Assembly (NCBI RefSeq): GCF_002797495.1
Contig: NZ_PGEZ01000001.1
Span: 124,001-188,000, forward strand
Source: Mumia flava
GTDB taxonomy: Bacteria > Actinomycetota > Actinomycetes > Propionibacteriales > Nocardioidaceae
DNA length: 64,000 nucleotides
Reading direction: 5' to 3'
The position numbers and the translations under genes are program-made. Positions 17,874 to 25,884 of this stretch are shown here, piece after piece. Below the pieces are notes generated by a model. That model saw nothing but the letters and a program-made list of their open reading frames with translations, searched no databases and was not told where the DNA came from. Numbering within the stretch: the first letter of the stretch is position 1; each line of letters starts with the position of its first letter.

Positions 17874-18104
17874 GTGACGACTGCCGTTGCCCCCGACGCT
17901 GCCCTCAGCGCCGCCGACCGCTGCGACCGCTGCGGCGCCCAGGCCTACGTCCGTGTCGAGATGTCGAACGGGTTCGAGTTGCTCTTCTGCGCGCACCACG
18001 CGCGCCGGCACGACGAGAAGCTGCGCGAGGTCGCGTCGACGATCCACGACGAGTCCGACAAGCTCCACGAGACCCCGGCGACCGCCGTCGACGAGGAGCG
18101 CTGA
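17874..18104 (+). CDS. DUF7455 small zinc-ribbon protein
   Basis: 76 residues. C17-x2-C20 and C39-x2-H42 (RCDRCGAQAYV and LLFCAHHARRH) form a probable zinc site, followed by a charged helix. The family is widespread in actinobacteria with no known function. GTG start preceded by GAGGAAGAGG. The strong terminator at 18127 makes it a single-gene unit. Its ECF-type promoter suggests stress induction, which is inference. Confidence 0.85.
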   Translation: MTTAVAPDAALSAADRCDRCGAQAYVRVEMSNGFELLFCAHHARRHDEKLREVASTIHDESDKLHETPATAVDEER

Positions 18105-18126
18105 GCGACACCTCTCACCGCACGTC

Positions 18127-18163
18127 CGAGGGGCCCCGTACCGATCCGGTACGGGGCCCCTCG
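18127..18163 (+). terminator. Strong terminator after the DUF7455 gene
   Basis: A perfect 17 base-pair stem (18127-18143 with 18147-18163) with a three-base ATC loop, rich in G and C. Confidence 0.85.
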
Positions 18164-18195
18164 TGCGTGCGGTCAGCGTGGCGGCCCGCCGGTGG

Positions 18196-20259
18196 CTACC
18201 ACGATGCGCTCGAACCCCGCACCCAGCGAGGACGGACCGCCAATCCGTCCAGATGAGCGCGATGCTCAGCCGCGTTCAGACGGACCGCACCGTTCGCTTC
18301 GCTCCGGCCGACCGCTGCCAGGAGGTGCTTCTTCCGGGCTTTGTACTTCGCCTTCGGACGGAGGTGGGTCGGCTTCTTCCCGGCGAGCTTGACCCAGAAT
18401 CCCCGGGAGGTCGAGGTCACGTACTGGAGCACGTAGACCTTGGAGCCGCGCTTGATCCGCGGCAGCACCACGCTCGGCCGGGCGACAGAGCGACCGGTGC
18501 TCGACTCGACCAGGATCGCCTTGCGGTCGACGTACCGCTTGCCGCGCACCACGCGTGCCTTGCGGCGGATCCGGACCTCGTCGTCGGTGAACATGCGCGC
18601 CGAGCACCCGATCCATCGCCACCGGCCGACACGACCGAAGCGGTCGTTCGGCCTGACCTGCAGGCACACGATCGTGCCGGGCTGGATCCGGATCCGCCGC
18701 TCGGTCTTCTGTGTCGCCTTGAGCCGCCGCCACCGTTGAGACATCCGGCCGGCACGCTGCGAGGTCGTCGTGACCCGGAGGTCGTAGTGAGCGATCCCCG
18801 ATGCGTCCCACGGTCGCTTCCACCGGAATCGCGCCACGGGCTTGAGGGTGACCTTCGGAACGCGGCCCCGGACCTCTCCAACCGGCGGACGCAGGTCCAA
18901 CGCCCAGCGCGTCGAGGCGTAGGTCGAGGGGTCCGCGGCAGCCATCGCCCGCACGCGCACACGGTGGTCGTCCTCGTACTGGAGAATCTCCGCCTGGTAC
19001 GGGCTCGCGCACGTCTTGAAGAAGTCGAGGTCCGAGGCGCACTCCCACAGCCAGGTCTCCGACGGGTTCGCCGGCTCGAAGCCGATCACGGGCAGCTTGG
19101 TGTCGGTGTACCGGCTCGGGGCATGGGTGATCCTCACCCGAGGCGCGAACCGTGCCGGCACGCTCCTGACCAGGTAGCGGCGACCGTACTCGACCGTCAC
19201 CAGGGCCAACCCCCGCCGCGTCGGCGTGATCGTCAGCATCTGCCCGTACCGGTCCCTGAACGCCAGGTAGTTTCCCCCCGTTCGGGGTGTCAGGTCCACC
19301 CTCTTCCACGTCCGACCGTCCACGCTGCGCAGAAACATCGTGTCGGGGGTGAAGCTCCGGGGGACACCGATCACGTAGCCGTCCCCCGAGCTGCTCACGG
19401 TGAGCTCTGACGGGCGGGAATCGGAAACGGTCGTCGGCTTGCTCCACACGGTGCCGTCCGCCGACCGGCGAGTCATCAGCCCGTCGGAGCCCGTGTACGC
19501 GACCACGAATCCGGCCGGCCCCGCCATGAGCTCCGTGTCCCGTGGCCCGGACGCGAGCTCGAGGTCGTCGGGCCAGGTCACGGCCCGGTCGTGCGAGACG
19601 ACCGCGCGGAGGTCCCCGAGGTCCTCGTACATGACCGCGACGTCGTCGCCGGCGACCGCGACCCCGTCGGCGTCGATGCCCGGGAGGACCACTTCCCAGT
19701 CCTGTCCGCCGTCGACGCTGACCATGATCGCGTCGTTGCGGGCCGTCTGCGGCTGCGAGCGAGCGGCCACGACGACGGTGTCACCGTCCACGGCGAGCTG
19801 TCCGCCGTCCTGGCCCGGGACCCCGATGACCGGGTACGTCGCCACCCGCTCACGCGTCGCCGTGTCCCACACGTCGAGCTCCATCGTGCTGTCGCCGGGA
19901 TTCGCCAGCACGTACGCACGGTTGCCGGCGACGACCAGGTCGACCCAGGCTGCCCCGGTTCGGTGGACGGGAGCTCGCATGGTCCGCCCGCCGTCGGTCG
20001 AGAGGTTGATGGCGTAGCCGGCGTCCTCCGCACGGACGCCGACCACGCGATCTCCGTCGGCGCGCAGACGCTCGAACGACTGACCGACACTCCGCTCCTG
20101 AGCGGACCACACGGACCCAGCGGGCAGGCTCCAGGTCCCGACTGCCGCGACCGCCGGCTCGACGGGCAGCGCAACGACCAGCCCGCCGACCACCGCGAGC
20201 ATCACGGCCAGCACCACCGCCGGCAGCCGTCGTTCGGACGTCCTGCGCTGGTGGCGCAT
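18196..20259 (-). CDS. Secreted paralog 1: Asp-box beta-propeller plus shared C-terminal modules
   Basis: 687 residues, function unknown. Signal peptide (1-39, ending AVAA). Five Asp-box-like motifs near 87, 181, 222, 266 and 312 (for example SVDGGQDW, SADGTVW, SVDGRTW) are spaced about 44 apart after the first, like blades of a sialidase-type propeller; sialidase catalytic residues were not identified. Residues 375-460 form an Ig-like domain with two cysteines (WLWECASD, CASPY). Residues 470-687 carry modules shared with the three following paralogs: GTIVCLQVRPNDRFGRVGRW, VVRGKRY and a C-terminal GLAVRPRWV. Start supported by GAGGAGGAG. Promoter layout is shared with paralog 4. Confidence 0.8.
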   Translation of the reverse strand: MRHQRRTSERRLPAVVLAVMLAVVGGLVVALPVEPAVAAVGTWSLPAGSVWSAQERSVGQSFERLRADGDRVVGVRAEDAGYAINLSTDGGRTMRAPVHRTGAAWVDLVVAGNRAYVLANPGDSTMELDVWDTATRERVATYPVIGVPGQDGGQLAVDGDTVVVAARSQPQTARNDAIMVSVDGGQDWEVVLPGIDADGVAVAGDDVAVMYEDLGDLRAVVSHDRAVTWPDDLELASGPRDTELMAGPAGFVVAYTGSDGLMTRRSADGTVWSKPTTVSDSRPSELTVSSSGDGYVIGVPRSFTPDTMFLRSVDGRTWKRVDLTPRTGGNYLAFRDRYGQMLTITPTRRGLALVTVEYGRRYLVRSVPARFAPRVRITHAPSRYTDTKLPVIGFEPANPSETWLWECASDLDFFKTCASPYQAEILQYEDDHRVRVRAMAAADPSTYASTRWALDLRPPVGEVRGRVPKVTLKPVARFRWKRPWDASGIAHYDLRVTTTSQRAGRMSQRWRRLKATQKTERRIRIQPGTIVCLQVRPNDRFGRVGRWRWIGCSARMFTDDEVRIRRKARVVRGKRYVDRKAILVESSTGRSVARPSVVLPRIKRGSKVYVLQYVTSTSRGFWVKLAGKKPTHLRPKAKYKARKKHLLAAVGRSEANGAVRLNAAEHRAHLDGLAVRPRWVRGSSASW

Positions 20260-20310
20260 GCGCTCCTCCTCGTCGGGCGGACGCGCACCCGGGTCGCGAC
20301 TCGCCCCGGC

Positions 20311-20369
20311 AGCCTACGAGTCGAAGCCCGCCGGACTGGATGGTCTCGGCAACGATCCGATATCGATCG
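20311..20369 (-). promoter_or_regulatory. Promoter and conserved operator of secreted paralog 1
   Basis: The -10 box TAGGCT (20316-20311) lies 52 bases from the ATG. Thirty-one bases upstream of it is a 22-base element (20348-20369) with core CGATCCGATATCGATCG (plus strand), identical except for one base to one placed in the same way before paralog 4. It abuts the stop codon of paralog 2. Confidence 0.6.
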
Positions 20370-21470
20370 TCAGCGGCGTGCCCACCGTGGGACCACGACC
20401 ACGCCCTCCAGGACCACGACTCGGCGCGTGAGGTCGCCGCGCACCCGGACATGGCCGGACCGTCGCGCCCTCAACCAGTGGAGCTCGGTGACCCGGCCGT
20501 GGCGGGCACTGCCGCGCCGGTGCGTCACGAATCCGATCGTGCGGGACCGACGCCCTGGCAGCGACGCCACGGCGATCCCGGTCCGGCGCGAGCGGGTGAC
20601 CACGAGCGCGACCCGCGAGCCCGCACGAGCCCGGACGCGCGCCACGTCACCGTGGTCACGCAGGATCGCGGCCCAGCCGCCGGAGAAACGCCGACCCCTG
20701 ATCCGGCGGACGTCGTCGCTGAACCGGGTCCGCGTCAGTCCGTACGCACGGGTTGCGCACCCGACGTCGTGCCACGAGCCCACCCGGCCGACCTGGTCGT
20801 GGGGCCGCACCTGGACGCACACGCTCTCGCCCCGCCGCAGGCGCACCACGGTGGAACGGAGATCCGGTCCGCGCAGCGTCCCGTGGCGCGTCCAGGTCGG
20901 ACGACGCGCGTGCGAGGCACCCCGTCGGACGCGGACGTCGACCGACGTCACACGCGTGTCGTCGACCGCCTTCCACCGGAAGGCGACGCGTCGCTTCGCC
21001 ACCGACCGTTGGCGGAGCCGATCGGGCACGTCCCCGACGTCGGGTCGGTCGAGGTCGACCGTCCACGCGATCTTCCGCCACGCGAACAACAGCGTCGACC
21101 CGTCCGGGGAACGCTGCGTCGCGTCCACGAAGAACCAGCTGGACGGGGCGGGACCCACGTACTCGAAGACACCCCGACCCAGGTGGGTGCAGCGGACGTA
21201 CGTGACGCGCGGACCACCGAAGTAGCAGTCGACGTCGAGGTTGTCGTTGTCGTCGGCACCGACGACCCGGAACGCGATCTCGACCTCGTCAGGCCACCCC
21301 TTGGAAAGACCCGGCTTCCGCAGGACCTCCAGACGCGCCTCCGGCTGCTGGCTCTCAGCCGCGACCGCGGCCGGGGCACCGGTCGGCACCAGCGCCAGCA
21401 GCGCTCCGAGCAGCGCGATCGTGAGTGAGAACGAGAGCGGATCGGTCGAGCGGCGCCGTGCGGGGGTCAA
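20370..21470 (-). CDS. Secreted paralog 2
   Basis: 366 residues, function unknown. TTG start supported by AGGAG eight bases upstream; signal peptide about 1-38 (LGALLALVPTGAPAAVAA). An Ig-like domain with two cysteines (VDCYFGG, YVRCTH) and a closing WTVDLDRP is followed by RVAFRWKAVDDT, ESVCVQVRPHDQVGRVGSW, a second cysteine (VGCATRAY), IRGRRF and the terminal VVVVPRWARR. These line up with the shared modules of its neighbours, but this copy is the most diverged in the last third. Very arginine-rich. Confidence 0.75.
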   Translation of the reverse strand: MTPARRRSTDPLSFSLTIALLGALLALVPTGAPAAVAAESQQPEARLEVLRKPGLSKGWPDEVEIAFRVVGADDNDNLDVDCYFGGPRVTYVRCTHLGRGVFEYVGPAPSSWFFVDATQRSPDGSTLLFAWRKIAWTVDLDRPDVGDVPDRLRQRSVAKRRVAFRWKAVDDTRVTSVDVRVRRGASHARRPTWTRHGTLRGPDLRSTVVRLRRGESVCVQVRPHDQVGRVGSWHDVGCATRAYGLTRTRFSDDVRRIRGRRFSGGWAAILRDHGDVARVRARAGSRVALVVTRSRRTGIAVASLPGRRSRTIGFVTHRRGSARHGRVTELHWLRARRSGHVRVRGDLTRRVVVLEGVVVVPRWARR

Positions 21471-21523
21471 CGTGCGGTCTCCTGTGGGTCAGCGGTGCAC
21501 CGACATCGGTCCGGCGCCGAGGG

Positions 21524-21529
21524 TCTCTA
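21524..21529 (-). promoter_or_regulatory. Possible -10 box of secreted paralog 2
   Basis: TCGTAGAGA on the minus strand resembles the TCGTAGGCT of paralog 1 and lies 54 bases from the TTG start. Upstream at 21569-21578 the ten bases TCGGATCGTT match part of the operator before paralogs 1 and 4, but in the opposite orientation. Confidence 0.35.
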
Positions 21530-21628
21530 CGAAAACGCAGGTTGCACGGTGGGTTCCAGCGCCGGGCTCGGATCGTTACGACGCTGTGACGCCTTGAGCG
21601 CCAGCGCCTATCTTGCTGCGTCGACCGA

Positions 21629-22786
21629 TCAGCACCGGGGCGGCCAGACGTTCCGTTCGACCCACCGCGGCGCGAAGCCGATGCCCTCGAGAAGAGCGCC
21701 TCGCTCCGGGTCCCCCGATCGGACGGAGACGCGTCCCGTGCGGTCGGTGGGCACGGAGATCCAGTCGATCACCCTGTGACGCTTGCGGCGGACGCGGTTC
21801 CGGTAGACCACGGTCCATCTGGTAGAGCACCGGGTCCTCGGTCCCTTCGCGCGGAAGCGCTCCCCGCCCTTGCGCGCGGTGTAGACGATCACCGGCCTGG
21901 ACCCACGTGGGACCCGCAGCGAGATTCTCGACTTCGTCGGTTTGGGCGGGAGTCGAACCGCACGCCCGTTCGCGAAGCGCTTGCCCTTGACGATCGAGTA
22001 CTGGCCGAGCAACCGATGATCCCGGAGACGGAACACCCGGCTGACGCACTGCCGCAGGGTGGCTCGCTCGCGCCAGCGAGACTGGTTGCCCGCGCGGTCG
22101 CGAAAGCGCACATCGGCACAGACGACCTCGCCGGGCCTGACCCGCAGCGTCACCGACCGGGTCGCCACGCCCTGCAGCCTGCGGGGGTAGGTCCACGGCG
22201 GTCGACGCTTCGCGCGCGCTGACGACCGGGTGATCCGGACGTCCATCTCAGCGAATCCCGACCCGTACGGCTCATCGACCGTCTCCCATCGGAACGTGGT
22301 CCGAGGCCGCGTCGTGACGTGGAACCTCGAGTCGGTCCCCGCGTAGATCGGTGACCCGCCGGGCGGGATGTTGTCCCAGAGCCAGTGACGCTCGGCGACG
22401 GCGAGCACCTCGCCCGTACGTGTGTCGTGGGCTTCGACCCGGACGAAGACCCGTTGGTCCCTCCCCGTCCCGACGGGTGCGTAGGGGCTGTCGCACCCTT
22501 CGAACGGCAGGTTGTCCGACTCACACCTGAACGAGATCTGGTGCTCGCGCTCGGGGTCGGTGCTGCCCCGCAGCTCGAACTCGATCAACGGCTCGTAGTC
22601 GCTCGTGAACCGCCAGGGAGCCTGGGTGAACACGAACCTCAGGTCGTCCTCCGCCTCCGCGGCCGACGTCGGCGCGACGACGAGCCCCGTCACGACGAGC
22701 AGGCTTGCCAGCACCGCCAGCCACCTCGGTCGCGAACCGTGCTCTCGCGAGACGTCATGAGGCTGTCCCGTGATCCGGCGAGCCAT
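21629..22786 (-). CDS. Secreted paralog 3
   Basis: 385 residues, function unknown. Signal peptide about 1-43 (VLASLLVVTGLVVAPTSAA). Ig-like domain with cysteines (SFRCESDNLPFEGCDSPY) and RHWLWDNIPP; second sandwich domain TTFRWETVDE ... PWTYPRRLQGVATRSVTLRV, GEVVCADVRFRDRAGNQSRW, QCVSRVFRLRDHR; last module VKGKRFANGRAVRLPP, WISVPTDRTGRVSVRSGDPE and terminal GIGFAPRWV. It is closest to paralog 4, whose stop codon is 42 bases upstream, so the two probably form one transcript. Confidence 0.8.
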   Translation of the reverse strand: MARRITGQPHDVSREHGSRPRWLAVLASLLVVTGLVVAPTSAAEAEDDLRFVFTQAPWRFTSDYEPLIEFELRGSTDPEREHQISFRCESDNLPFEGCDSPYAPVGTGRDQRVFVRVEAHDTRTGEVLAVAERHWLWDNIPPGGSPIYAGTDSRFHVTTRPRTTFRWETVDEPYGSGFAEMDVRITRSSARAKRRPPWTYPRRLQGVATRSVTLRVRPGEVVCADVRFRDRAGNQSRWRERATLRQCVSRVFRLRDHRLLGQYSIVKGKRFANGRAVRLPPKPTKSRISLRVPRGSRPVIVYTARKGGERFRAKGPRTRCSTRWTVVYRNRVRRKRHRVIDWISVPTDRTGRVSVRSGDPERGALLEGIGFAPRWVERNVWPPRC

Positions 22787-22828
22787 GTCAGTCCTTCCTT
22801 CGAACCAGCGGGTCGAGCGCTTCCCTCA

Positions 22829-23998
22829 TCACAGGTCTGAGTAGCAGATCCAGTCGTGCGGGTAGACCCACCGCGGGGCGAAGCCGATGCCCTGCACGAA
22901 CTGGCGTCGGTCCCAATCCCCCGCTCGGATCGAGACACGTCCGCTGCGTCGCATCGGCAGGCGGATCTCCTCGACCAGACCGTGCCGGTTCCGGCGGTCC
23001 CGGATGTCGATCCAGTCCCTTCTCGGGAAGCAGCCGGCCTTCGGCCCGCGCGCAACGAGGAACTCGTCGCCCTTGCGCTTGCTGAAGACGACGAACGGGG
23101 TCGCCCGACGGGGGACGCGCACCGAGATCCTCGCCTTGACGGACGAGGGAGGGAGGCGCATCGAACGACCACCTGGAAAACGCTTGCCCCTGACGATCTT
23201 CACGGGTCCGCGCCGACGGTGATCGCGGGGACGGAACACGCGGCTGGCGCACACGCGTCCGGAGGCCGCCCAGATGGTCTGATTCCCGACGCGGTCGCGC
23301 AGGCGCGGCTGCACGCACACCACCTGACCCGGCTTCACGTGCACCCGCACCGACCGGGTGGTGATTCCGCGCAGCCGGCGCGGGTAGGTCCAGGGCCGCG
23401 ACCGCTCGGATCGTAGCGACGTTCGTGAGACGCGCACGTCCATTGAAGCGAAACCAGAGCGTGCGACGCCCCGGTCCGTGATCCGCCACCGAAAGGTCGC
23501 CGTCGGCTCAGCGATGATGCGGAACGAGTAGTACTCGCCTCGTTGGACGGCGGAGGCGAACGGCTCCTCCTCGTCGAGAGTCCACCGACGCTCGGCGACC
23601 GCGATCAGCTCTTCCGTCTCCCGGTCGATGGCTTCGACACGCACGTGGCCCTGGGACACCCGATTCATCGGATGCTCCGGAGTGTAGGGACTTGAGCAGG
23701 TCACGACGGGCTGGCTGTGAGAACGACACCGGAACGCGACATCATGGCCGTTCGCGCCGCGCAGTTCGAACGCGAGCGTGGGCGAGGGATATCTCTGTCC
23801 GATGATCCGCCCCGGCGCTCGGGTGAACACGATTCTGGGATCGTCCTCGGCCTCCGCGCTCGCCGTCGGCACGAGCGAGAGGCCCGAAGCGACCAAGACG
23901 ACAGCCATTCCGGCCTTCAGCACCGACGTCAGCCGACCACGGCGATTCTCACGGCCCGACGGCCCGTTCCTTCGTGCCGTCATCCGTCGGCGGCGCAT
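22829..23998 (-). CDS. Secreted paralog 4
   Basis: 389 residues, function unknown. Signal peptide about 1-49 with a long arginine-rich head. The same three modules as paralog 3 in the same order: Ig-like domain (FRCRSHSQPVVTCSSPY), sandwich domain (ATFRWRITD, PWTYPRRLRGITTRSVRVHV, GQVVCVQPRLRDRVGNQT, CASRVFRPRDHR) and C-terminal module (IVRGKRFPGGRSMRLPP, GRVSIRAGDWD, GIGFAPRWV). First gene of the probable 4-3 operon. Start at 23998 fits a GGAAGGA ribosome binding site. Codon use looks less strictly GC-ending than in neighbours. Confidence 0.8.
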   Translation of the reverse strand: MRRRRMTARRNGPSGRENRRGRLTSVLKAGMAVVLVASGLSLVPTASAEAEDDPRIVFTRAPGRIIGQRYPSPTLAFELRGANGHDVAFRCRSHSQPVVTCSSPYTPEHPMNRVSQGHVRVEAIDRETEELIAVAERRWTLDEEEPFASAVQRGEYYSFRIIAEPTATFRWRITDRGVARSGFASMDVRVSRTSLRSERSRPWTYPRRLRGITTRSVRVHVKPGQVVCVQPRLRDRVGNQTIWAASGRVCASRVFRPRDHRRRGPVKIVRGKRFPGGRSMRLPPSSVKARISVRVPRRATPFVVFSKRKGDEFLVARGPKAGCFPRRDWIDIRDRRNRHGLVEEIRLPMRRSGRVSIRAGDWDRRQFVQGIGFAPRWVYPHDWICYSDL

Positions 23999-24049
23999 GC
24001 CCGTTCCTTCCGTCGGCGGCCGTGCCCACGCGACGCGGTCCGACCGTGC

Positions 24050-24108
24050 ACGCTAACGGGGATCGTGCGCCGATCGGGTTGCGCCCGGCAACGATCCGGT
24101 ATCGATCG
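24050..24108 (-). promoter_or_regulatory. Promoter and conserved operator of secreted paralogs 4 and 3
   Basis: The -10 box TAGCGT (24055-24050) is 52 bases from the ATG, and the 22-base element (24087-24108, core CGATCCGGTATCGATCG) starts 31 bases further up: the same distances as before paralog 1. It lies between divergent genes and could also influence the DUF456 gene. Confidence 0.6.
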
Positions 24109-24143
24109 CCGCTCCCCCGACCGGGTTTGGCACCCTTGTCCGA

Positions 24144-24626
24144 ATGGACACCCTCGGCACCGTGCTCGTCGGCCTCGCGATCCTCGTCGGGATCGCCGGG
24201 ATCATCGTCCCGATCCTCCCCGGGTCGCTGCTGGTCTGGATCGCGATCGTGGTCTGGGCGGTCGTCGTCGCCGAGCCGGCGGCCTGGGCCGTGCTGGTCG
24301 CCGCCACGGTGGTGTACGGCGCGACGCTGGTCGTGCAGTACGCGATCCCGGGGCGGCGACTGCAGCGCGCCGGCGTCCCGGGCCGCGCGATGCTGCTCGG
24401 GTTCGTGCTCGGAGTCATCGGGTTCTTCGTGATCCCTGTGCTGGGACTGTTCGTCGGATTCGTGCTGGGCGTCTACCTGCACGAGCTCGCGCGGCACCGC
24501 ACGCACGAGGGCGCATGGACCGCGACGGTGCACGCGATGAAGGCGGCCGGGCTGTCGATCCTCATCGAGCTCGCCGGCGCGATGATCTCGACCAGCCTCT
24601 GGGTTGCCGGCGTGGTTCTGACCTGA
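24144..24626 (+). CDS. DUF456 membrane protein
   Basis: 160 residues with about four to five membrane segments (ILVGIAGIIVPILPGSLLVW; VLGVIGFFVIPVLGLFVGFVLG) and an HELARHR loop, typical of DUF456. Function unknown. Divergent from the secreted paralogs. No good ribosome binding site precedes the ATG. Confidence 0.85.
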   Translation: MDTLGTVLVGLAILVGIAGIIVPILPGSLLVWIAIVVWAVVVAEPAAWAVLVAATVVYGATLVVQYAIPGRRLQRAGVPGRAMLLGFVLGVIGFFVIPVLGLFVGFVLGVYLHELARHRTHEGAWTATVHAMKAAGLSILIELAGAMISTSLWVAGVVLT

Positions 24627-24644
24627 GCCGACGCCCCCCGCCGG

Positions 24645-25010
24645 TCAGTCGCCGGGGCAGTCTTCCCCGGCGAACGCCACGCCGTCGAGGTCGGCGGCGG
24701 TCACCTCGAACCGGTAGCAGGCGACCTCGTCCTTCTCGTTGAACGCCCAGTCGGTGGTCGTCCGCTCGTACCGCACGACGATCGCCAGGTCAGGCGCGTC
24801 GTCACCGTGCTCGGCCGCGCCGGTCGCCGACACGACGGTGCCGTACCGGGTCCACGTCGACAGCGTGCTCGCGTCACGCGCCCCGCGGAACAGTCCGAGG
24901 TCGAAGCGGTTGCGGTCCAGGTCCGCCTGCCGCCAGGCCCACGAGTGACCGCACCCGCCGAGCACGAGCACGCTCGCGAGCACGACCAGCAAGACCAGGA
25001 TCCGGCGCAT
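24645..25010 (-). CDS. Small lipoprotein
   Basis: 121 residues beginning MRRILVLLVVLASVLVLGGC: a textbook lipoprotein signal with lipobox LGGC. The mature part has two further cysteines (VACYRFE and GEDCPGD) that may form a disulfide. No family recognised. GGAGG lies eight bases before the ATG at 25010, so the longer upstream frame is rejected. Convergent with the DUF456 gene, 18 bases apart. Confidence 0.75.
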   Translation of the reverse strand: MRRILVLLVVLASVLVLGGCGHSWAWRQADLDRNRFDLGLFRGARDASTLSTWTRYGTVVSATGAAEHGDDAPDLAIVVRYERTTTDWAFNEKDEVACYRFEVTAADLDGVAFAGEDCPGD

Positions 25011-25066
25011 GCTGCCAGCCTCCCCGCCCGTGGCGCCGTACGACAGCGCTCCCGTACTCAGGTTCC

Positions 25067-25119
25067 ACGAACGACGATGCATCCGGACCCGTCAGTGGCC
25101 CGGATGCATCATCGTTCGT
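25067..25119 (-). terminator. Terminator of the rhomboid gene
   Basis: A 20 base-pair hairpin (25067-25086 with 25100-25119). The single non-Watson-Crick position is a G-U pair in minus-strand RNA but a C-A mismatch in plus-strand RNA, so it serves the minus strand. Confidence 0.75.
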
Positions 25120-25139
25120 CAGGAGGGACGGCCGGCAGA

Positions 25140-25745
25140 TCACCACGGGATGCCGCGACGGGGGCGCTCGGAGTTGTCGCGACGACCGAGCCACCACGCC
25201 ATGCCGATCCCGGCCAGCGCCCCGCAGAGGTGCCCCTCCCACGAGATCCCCGGCTGGCCCGGAAGGACACCCCCGACGATCCCGCCGTACAGCACGACGA
25301 CCACGATCGCGACCAGCACCGCGACGATCCGCCGCGTCACGATCCCCCACACCACGAGGAACGCGGCGTACCCGTAGATCAGACCGCTCGCACCGACGTG
25401 GATCGAGTACGGCGCACCGATGAGCCAGGTCCCGAGCCCGCCGAGCAGCACGATGCCGAGCGTCGCCGGCCAGAACCGCCCGCGGGCCGTGTACGCCAGC
25501 AGGCTGCCGAGCACCAGGAACGCCGTCGTGTTCGCGATCAGGTGGTCGAACCCGGCGTGCAGGAACGGTGCCGCGAGGATGCCGTACAGCCCGTCGGTCG
25601 CACGCGGCACGATGCCGTGCTGGTCGAGGTAGACGCTCGGGAGCGTGTCGACCAGCTCGAGCAGCCACATCGCGCCGAGCAGGACGAGCACCGGCACGAT
25701 CGGACCGAGCGCGTTGCGTCGCGTCGGGGTGGTCGGTGTCGTCAT
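25140..25745 (-). CDS. Rhomboid family intramembrane serine protease
   Basis: 201 residues, six predicted membrane segments. The catalytic pair is the serine of GASGLIYG and the histidine of WEGHLCGALAG; AAPFLHAGFDHLIANT is the usual histidine/asparagine loop. Cleaves membrane proteins within the bilayer; targets unknown. The ATG at 25745 lies seven bases after TAGCCT, with no ribosome binding site; the longer upstream frame begins in an arginine-rich non-family stretch. Confidence 0.9.
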   Translation of the reverse strand: MTTPTTPTRRNALGPIVPVLVLLGAMWLLELVDTLPSVYLDQHGIVPRATDGLYGILAAPFLHAGFDHLIANTTAFLVLGSLLAYTARGRFWPATLGIVLLGGLGTWLIGAPYSIHVGASGLIYGYAAFLVVWGIVTRRIVAVLVAIVVVVLYGGIVGGVLPGQPGISWEGHLCGALAGIGMAWWLGRRDNSERPRRGIPW

Positions 25746-25752
25746 GCGATCC

Positions 25753-25758
25753 AGGCTA
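25753..25758 (-). promoter_or_regulatory. -10 box of the rhomboid gene
   Basis: TAGCCT on the minus strand, seven bases before the ATG; leaderless arrangement. Confidence 0.55.
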
Positions 25759-25884
25759 TCGGCGCGGGCCAGGGAGCGGTCTCGACGAGCTCGACCGGCG
25801 AAGCGACGAGCTCGGCAGAGGGGCATCAGCTCACCCGACGAGCACCAGCCGCCGGTTGAGCCTGCCGAGACCGCGTCGGACGAA

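Noticed and set aside
18196-23998. Prophage, toxin or polymorphic-toxin explanation for the secreted paralog cluster
   Set aside because: No integrase, structural phage genes, immunity-like small genes or variable toxic C-termini; the C-termini are conserved rather than diversified.
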